NCBI GenBank assembly: GCA_003242675.1
Contig: QGVE01000108.1
Location: forward strand, 1 to 9,683
Length of the DNA stretch: 9,683 nucleotides
Direction: 5' to 3'
Origin: Bacillota bacterium
GTDB lineage: Bacteria; Bacillota_E; Symbiobacteriia; Symbiobacteriales; Symbiobacteriaceae
A model generated the notes under the pieces. That model was not told where the DNA came from and ran no database searches. It saw nothing but the letters and a program-made list of their open reading frames with translations. Shown here one piece after another: positions 6,320-9,683 of the stretch. The translations under genes were made by a program, and so were the position numbers. Numbering within the stretch: the first letter of the stretch is position 1; each line of letters begins with the position of its first letter.

Positions 6320-6616
6320 TCAGTCCGGGAGCGCGATCTTCGGCTCCTTCGGGTTGCGCCGGTACAGGAGGAAGTTCCGGCCCAGCACCTGCACCAGGGC
6401 GGCGCCGGTGCGCTCGGCGACCTCCGCCGCCACGGCTTCCGGCTCCCCCGGGGCCGTCTGCAGCACCCGGCCCTTGATCAGCTCCCGGGCCGTGAGCGCC
6501 TCATCGGCCTGCCGGACGACGTTTTCCGTCACGCCGCCCTTGCCGATGATCAGGATCGGGTTCATGGTCACGCCCATCGCCCGCAGAAAGCGCTTCTGCT
6601 TGCCAGTGAGTTCCAT
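6320..6616 (-). CDS. yhbY: YhbY/CRM-domain RNA-binding protein (50S assembly factor, YqeI in Bacillus)
   Basis: A 98-residue single CRM (CRS1-YhbY) domain, a KH-like fold that associates with pre-50S ribosomal particles. Visible family features are LTGKQKRFLRA (3-13), the GxxG RNA-binding loop in IIGKGGVT (23-30), ARELIKGRV (43-51) and GRNFLLYRR (79-87). Length is typical. The ATG at 6616 has GAGGAGATGAGG upstream. The 42 bp gap after obgE contains no terminator I can see, so co-transcription with obgE is likely. Confidence 0.93.
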   Translation of the reverse strand: MELTGKQKRFLRAMGVTMNPILIIGKGGVTENVVRQADEALTARELIKGRVLQTAPGEPEAVAAEVAERTGAALVQVLGRNFLLYRRNPKEPKIALPD

Positions 6617-6658
6617 CTTCGCCTCATCTCCTCCACGCGCGCAGGCGGCCCCTGCCGG

Positions 6659-7990
<1,332 letters not shown>

Positions 7991-8017
7991 TTATGTGCCG
8001 GCGGCGCCGTGGAAGAA

Positions 8018-8043
8018 GCCCCAGCACCCGCGGGTGCTGGGGC
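8018..8043 (-). terminator. Terminator-like 26 bp perfect palindrome between rpmA and obgE
   Basis: A perfect 26 bp palindrome with arms GCCCCAGCACCC and GGGTGCTGGGGC around a central GC, starting 14 bases after the rpmA stop. The RNA would form a very stable stem. The minus-strand tail is TTCTTCC, a weak U-tract, so termination is probably partial. That would give full expression of bL21, Prp and bL27 and reduced read-through into obgE. The plus strand lacks any T-run. Confidence 0.65.
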
Positions 8044-8057
8044 CTCCGGGATCCACC

Positions 8058-8345
8058 TTACGCCTCCACGGCCACCTGGACGGGCACGACCGAAACCTGC
8101 TTCCGGTTGGCCCCCTTGCGGCCGAACTTCACGATGCCGTCCACCAGCGCGTACAGGGTGTCGTCCTTGCCGCGGCCGACATTCGCGCCGGGGTGAATCT
8201 TGGTGCCCCGCTGGCGCACGATGATCTGACCGACGGTGACAAACTGGCCGTCGCCCCGCTTCACGCCGAGGTACTTAGGATTCGAGTCACGACCGTTCTT
8301 GGTCGAGCCGACGCCCTTCTTGGTTGCGAACAGCTGAAGGAACAT
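8058..8345 (-). CDS. rpmA: Large ribosomal subunit protein bL27 with Prp-cleavable N-terminus
   Basis: A 95-residue bL27, a 50S protein whose N-terminal tail reaches the peptidyl-transferase centre. It starts [20 protein letters not shown]. In Firmicutes, bL27 is made with a short extension removed by the protease Prp after Phe, before the Ala/Ser-x-Lys-Lys sequence. Here the predicted cut is after residue 6 (LQLF/ATKKG). The extension is shorter than the usual 9 residues (Bacillus and Staphylococcus). The protease gene lies immediately upstream with a 4-base gap, and the ribosome binding site GGAGGGAGG lies in its last codons, so translation is probably coupled. Confidence 0.97.
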   Translation of the reverse strand: MFLQLFATKKGVGSTKNGRDSNPKYLGVKRGDGQFVTVGQIIVRQRGTKIHPGANVGRGKDDTLYALVDGIVKFGRKGANRKQVSVVPVQVAVEA

Positions 8346-8349
8346 GGGG

Positions 8350-8679
8350 TCAGCCTCCCTCCGTCACGCGGACATGATCCGGGTAATCCTTTGCAATATC
8401 CTTCAGTCCGAGTACCGTGGTCTCCAGGATCGCCTGGGCTTTCAGCCGGGACTCCGGCGTGCCGCCCGGCAGGAGCCGGCACCAGGCCTTGCCGCTAGCC
8501 GCACGCCCCTCATGGGGGTGCCCCGCGACCCGCTTGAGGCCGATCAAGGCCGTCACCACGAGGGCCGTCACCCCGGCGCAGACGATGTCCTCACCGGGAT
8601 CCGCGTACCCGGCGTGCCCCTCCGTCTCCAGGGAGACCACCGAGCCGTCTTCCGCCCGGCGGACCCGAACCGTGATCAC
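8350..8679 (-). CDS. prp: Ribosomal-processing cysteine protease Prp (YsxB), matures bL27
   Basis: A 109-residue Prp-family protease. In Staphylococcus aureus, Prp removes the N-terminal extension of bL27 using a His/Cys pair. The same residues occur here as His22 in [11 protein letters not shown] and Cys34 in [10 protein letters not shown], with normal family spacing. The start is GTG at 8679, three bases after the rplU stop, with GAGGGG inside the end of rplU. The gene sits between rplU and rpmA, the standard Firmicutes order, and the substrate's cleavage motif is present in the next gene. Confidence 0.95.
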   Translation of the reverse strand: MITVRVRRAEDGSVVSLETEGHAGYADPGEDIVCAGVTALVVTALIGLKRVAGHPHEGRAASGKAWCRLLPGGTPESRLKAQAILETTVLGLKDIAKDYPDHVRVTEGG

Positions 8680-8682
8680 CGT

Positions 8683-8997
8683 TTACCCCTCGATGGACTC
8701 GATGGTGACCGCGGTGAACGGCTGCCGGTGGCCGGTCTTCCGCCGGTAGTTCGTCTTGTTGTGGTACTTGAAGACGATGATCTTCGGCCCCTTGCCGTGG
8801 CCGACCACCTTCGCCTTCACCTTGGCCCCCTCGATGTAGGGCGTGCCGACGGTCACCTTGCCGTCACGGTTGATGGCCAGGACCTTGTCGAAGACGACCG
8901 TCTCCCCCTCGCCGGCCGAGAGCTTCTCGACCCGCAGGGTGTCGCCCTCCTGGACGCGGTACTGCTTCCCGCCCGTCTCCACGATCGCGTACGTCAA
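8683..8997 (-). CDS. rplU: Large ribosomal subunit protein bL21
   Basis: A 104-residue bL21, a 23S rRNA-binding 50S assembly protein. Landmarks are [19 protein letters not shown] at the N-terminus and [20 protein letters not shown] (72-91) near the C-terminus, the basic signature of the family. The start is an uncommon TTG at 8997, chosen because it begins the conserved N-terminus and has CGGAGGTG ending 7 bases upstream. It is the first gene of the cluster and has a strong promoter and a structured leader. TTG is a weak start for such a highly expressed protein, perhaps offset by the strong ribosome binding site. Confidence 0.97.
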   Translation of the reverse strand: MTYAIVETGGKQYRVQEGDTLRVEKLSAGEGETVVFDKVLAINRDGKVTVGTPYIEGAKVKAKVVGHGKGPKIIVFKYHNKTNYRRKTGHRQPFTAVTIESIEG

Positions 8998-9115
8998 AAC
9001 GGAACACCTCCGATGATGTAGACTCGCCGGCGGCCAGGTACGCCTTGCGGCGTTTTGCGGAACCCGCCCCGTGCGGTTGCCACCACCTGCCCATGGGATG
9101 GGCGCGCGGAGGTGA
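8998..9115 (-). ncRNA. Structured 5' leader of the rplU operon (candidate L21 leader)
   Basis: The predicted start near 9115 gives a leader of about 118 nt. Visible helices are a GCCCAT/ATGGGC hairpin (9089-9103), a long-range CAGGT/ACCTG pairing (9085-9089 with 9035-9039) closing an inner region, a CCGC/GCGG hairpin inside it, and ACGCC-GCAA-GGCGT (9040-9053), a GNRA tetraloop hairpin. The first bases (9114-9107) are exactly complementary to the Shine-Dalgarno (9012-9005). L21 leaders that bind the ribosomal protein for autoregulation are known in Firmicutes (an Rfam family exists). Membership here is from general resemblance, not a model search. Confidence 0.55.
9005..9012 (-). promoter_or_regulatory. 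rplU ribosome binding site, pairs with the leader's 5' end
   Basis: CGGAGGTG on the minus strand, 7 bases before the TTG start. It is the perfect complement of CACCTCCG at 9114-9107 at the very start of the predicted transcript, so it could be sequestered in an 8 bp duplex. Confidence 0.7.
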
Positions 9116-9121
9116 CATGTA

Positions 9122-9151
9122 ATGTTAGCATGGGTTGGCCACCTGTGTCAA
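9122..9151 (-). promoter_or_regulatory. Promoter of the rplU-prp-rpmA operon
   Basis: On the minus strand, a perfect TTGACA (9151-9146), an 18-base spacer and TAACAT (9127-9122) preceded by TG one base upstream (extended -10, ATGCTAACAT). The predicted start is near 9115. This is the best housekeeping-type promoter on the minus strand in the window. Confidence 0.8.
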
Positions 9152-9198
9152 TGGCGCGCGGCCTATCGCTTTCCCGGGCAAGGCACGGGGAGAATCTA

Positions 9199-9227
9199 TT
9201 GAGAGTTGTGGAAATATCATGTACAAT
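9199..9227 (+). promoter_or_regulatory. Promoter of the small membrane protein gene
   Basis: TTGAGA (9199-9204), a 17-base spacer and TACAAT (9222-9227), each 5 of 6 to the sigma-A consensus. The predicted start is near 9234, giving a leader of about 50 nt before the ATG at 9285. It diverges from the rplU promoter, with the two -35 boxes about 47 bp apart. Confidence 0.7.
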
Positions 9228-9236
9228 ATCTTGTAC
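9213..9236. promoter_or_regulatory. Operator: 12 bp tandem repeat containing a perfect palindrome, over the -10 box
   Basis: AATATCATGTAC (9213-9224) and AATATCTTGTAC (9225-9236) are adjacent copies differing at one base. Across the junction they create GTACAATATCTTGTAC (9221-9236), a perfect inverted repeat with 6-base arms. This covers the -10 box and the predicted start, so a bound protein would repress. The binding protein is not identifiable from this window. Confidence 0.55.
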
Positions 9237-9284
9237 GAGGAACGGGCTGGAGCGCGAGGCCAGCCCGGGCCGGGAGGGAGCGAA

Positions 9285-9470
9285 ATGCGCACCAGGTGCA
9301 GCCTGGCGGCGTGGATCGGGGGGATCCTGAGCGCGGTCGGCGTCTTCCTGCTGGTGGCCGACGGCCATCTGCTGCTCGGCTCCGGCGCCGCCGTGGCCGC
9401 CGCCCTGTTCGCCTCGGCAGGCGGAAGGCGAAGCTGCTGGGGGGTTCGGGGGGCCTCCGCGAAGCCTTGA
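9285..9470 (+). CDS. Small hypothetical membrane protein, 61 residues
   Basis: I do not recognise this protein. It starts MRTRCSLAAWIGGILSAVGV and has two hydrophobic segments, about residues 7-25 and 28-46, separated by a short loop with Asp-Gly-His, so it is probably a two-helix inner-membrane hairpin. The tail is basic (GGRRSCWGVRGASAKP). Support for it being real: its own promoter, the ribosome binding site GGGAGGGAG about 4 bases before ATG, and strong G/C bias at third codon positions like its neighbours. It is transcribed away from rplU, and its stop codon overlaps the -35 box of the next promoter. The reading frame stays open upstream to 9135, but the ribosome binding site favours the short form. 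Confidence 0.6.
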   Translation: MRTRCSLAAWIGGILSAVGVFLLVADGHLLLGSGAAVAAALFASAGGRRSCWGVRGASAKP

Positions 9471-9495
9471 CCCCTACGAAACAAACATCTACAAT
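9467..9495 (+). promoter_or_regulatory. Promoter of the hairpin RNA / right-edge gene
   Basis: TTGACC (9467-9472), a 17-base spacer and TACAAT (9490-9495), each 5 of 6 to consensus, with an adjacent TATAGT (9496-9501) as a possible alternative -10. The -35 overlaps the stop codon of the small membrane protein gene. The predicted start is near 9502. Confidence 0.7.
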
Positions 9496-9510
9496 TATAG
9501 TCACAAAGCT

Positions 9511-9537
9511 CGATGGTGGAGAAATGGAGAGCCATCG
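9511..9537 (+). promoter_or_regulatory. Candidate antiterminator stem
   Basis: CGATGG (9511-9516) pairs perfectly with CCATCG (9532-9537), enclosing a 15-base loop with TGGAGA twice. The right half of this stem is part of the 5' arm of the terminator hairpin that follows, so the two structures cannot coexist. That is the usual layout of a transcription attenuator. Confidence 0.45.
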
Positions 9538-9596
9538 GCAGCGGCGAGGAGCCCTTTGCACAGCGGCTCCTCCGGTTGCCCGTGGCTCTCCTTTTT
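9526..9596 (+). terminator. Long three-part hairpin with T-run (attenuator or sRNA terminator)
   Basis: GGAGAGCCA (9526-9534) pairs with TGGCTCTCC (9583-9591). An inner CGGCA pairs with TGCC-G across one bulged base. GAGGAGCC (9546-9553) pairs with GGCTCCTC (9565-9572) around an 11-base loop. TTTTT follows at 9592-9596. It lies 31-95 bases after the predicted start and 23 bases before the next ATG. It could end a roughly 95 nt RNA or control the gene at the right edge. Confidence 0.7.
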
Positions 9597-9618
9597 CCAT
9601 TGACGTGAGGGAGTGCGT

Positions 9619-9683
9619 ATGAACCGTACAGATATGGTCCGGTCTCTTTTACACATCTCCGACCCCACGAAACCGACTACATC
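9619..9683 (+). CDS. N-terminal start of an unidentified gene, continues off the right edge
   Basis: ATG at 9619, 5 bases after GAGGGAG, opens a frame to the window edge (21 complete codons) beginning MNRTDMVRSLLHISDP. I do not recognise the protein, and 21 residues are too few to assign a family. It lies downstream of a promoter and the terminator-like hairpin at 9526-9596, so its expression may depend on read-through of that structure. Confidence 0.5.
   Translation, partial: MNRTDMVRSLLHISDPTKPTT

Noticed and set aside
9502..9596. T-box, bacterial SRP RNA or fluoride riboswitch at the right-edge hairpin
   Set aside because: No T-box UGGNACC sequence, no GGAA tetraloop or SRP asymmetric loop, and the conserved fluoride core beyond GATGG is missing.

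Overview
The window looks like chromosomal DNA of a high-GC, Gram-positive (Firmicutes-type) thermophile, most like Symbiobacterium. The basis is the gene order rplU-prp-rpmA-obgE-yhbY-nadD-yqeK-rsfS, a bL27 with a Prp-cleavable N-terminus, strong AGGAGG-type ribosome binding sites with GTG/TTG starts, very high GC, and a tryptophanase-type beta-eliminating lyase (an enzyme Symbiobacterium is known for). The species is inferred from memory of families and was not searched.

Layout. (A) Positions 1-1859, minus strand: the start of a tryptophanase/tyrosine phenol-lyase family gene runs off the left edge. It is preceded by a near-ideal sigma-54 (-24/-12) promoter and two palindromic upstream activator sites, and then by the gene for a PAS-AAA+-Fis-type sigma-54 activator. 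This looks like a self-contained regulatory circuit. (B) Positions 1917-4397, minus strand: a class A penicillin-binding protein (PBP1A type). (C) Positions 4451-4480: a strong intrinsic terminator closing the upstream operon. (D) Positions 4491-8997, minus strand: a ribosome-biogenesis and NAD cluster. In transcription order it is rplU (bL21), prp (protease that matures bL27), rpmA (bL27), a GC-rich terminator-like palindrome, obgE (ribosome-assembly GTPase), yhbY (pre-50S binding), nadD (NAD synthesis), yqeK (Ap4A hydrolase), a palindrome-rich 230 bp gap, and rsfS (ribosome silencing factor). The bL21 operon has a clear sigma-70 type promoter and a structured leader of about 118 nt. (E) Positions 9199-9683, plus strand, divergent from rplU: a promoter with an overlapping operator in front of a 61-residue two-helix membrane protein, then a second promoter whose transcript forms a long terminator hairpin with an alternative upstream stem, then the start of an unidentified gene running off the right edge.

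How the genes work together. Region D joins late 50S assembly and quality control (bL21, bL27, Prp, ObgE, YhbY) with the factor that blocks subunit joining (RsfS) and with nucleotide-cofactor housekeeping (NadD, YqeK). Region A is catabolic: the activator probably switches on the lyase, which breaks down tryptophan or tyrosine. The least ordinary material is in the non-coding segments: the sigma-54 control region (374-480), the 5'-terminal anti-Shine-Dalgarno octamer of the rplU leader (9107-9114), and the candidate attenuator at 9511-9596. No mobile elements, CRISPR arrays, tRNA or rRNA genes were seen, and no stretch longer than 300 bases lacks a gene.
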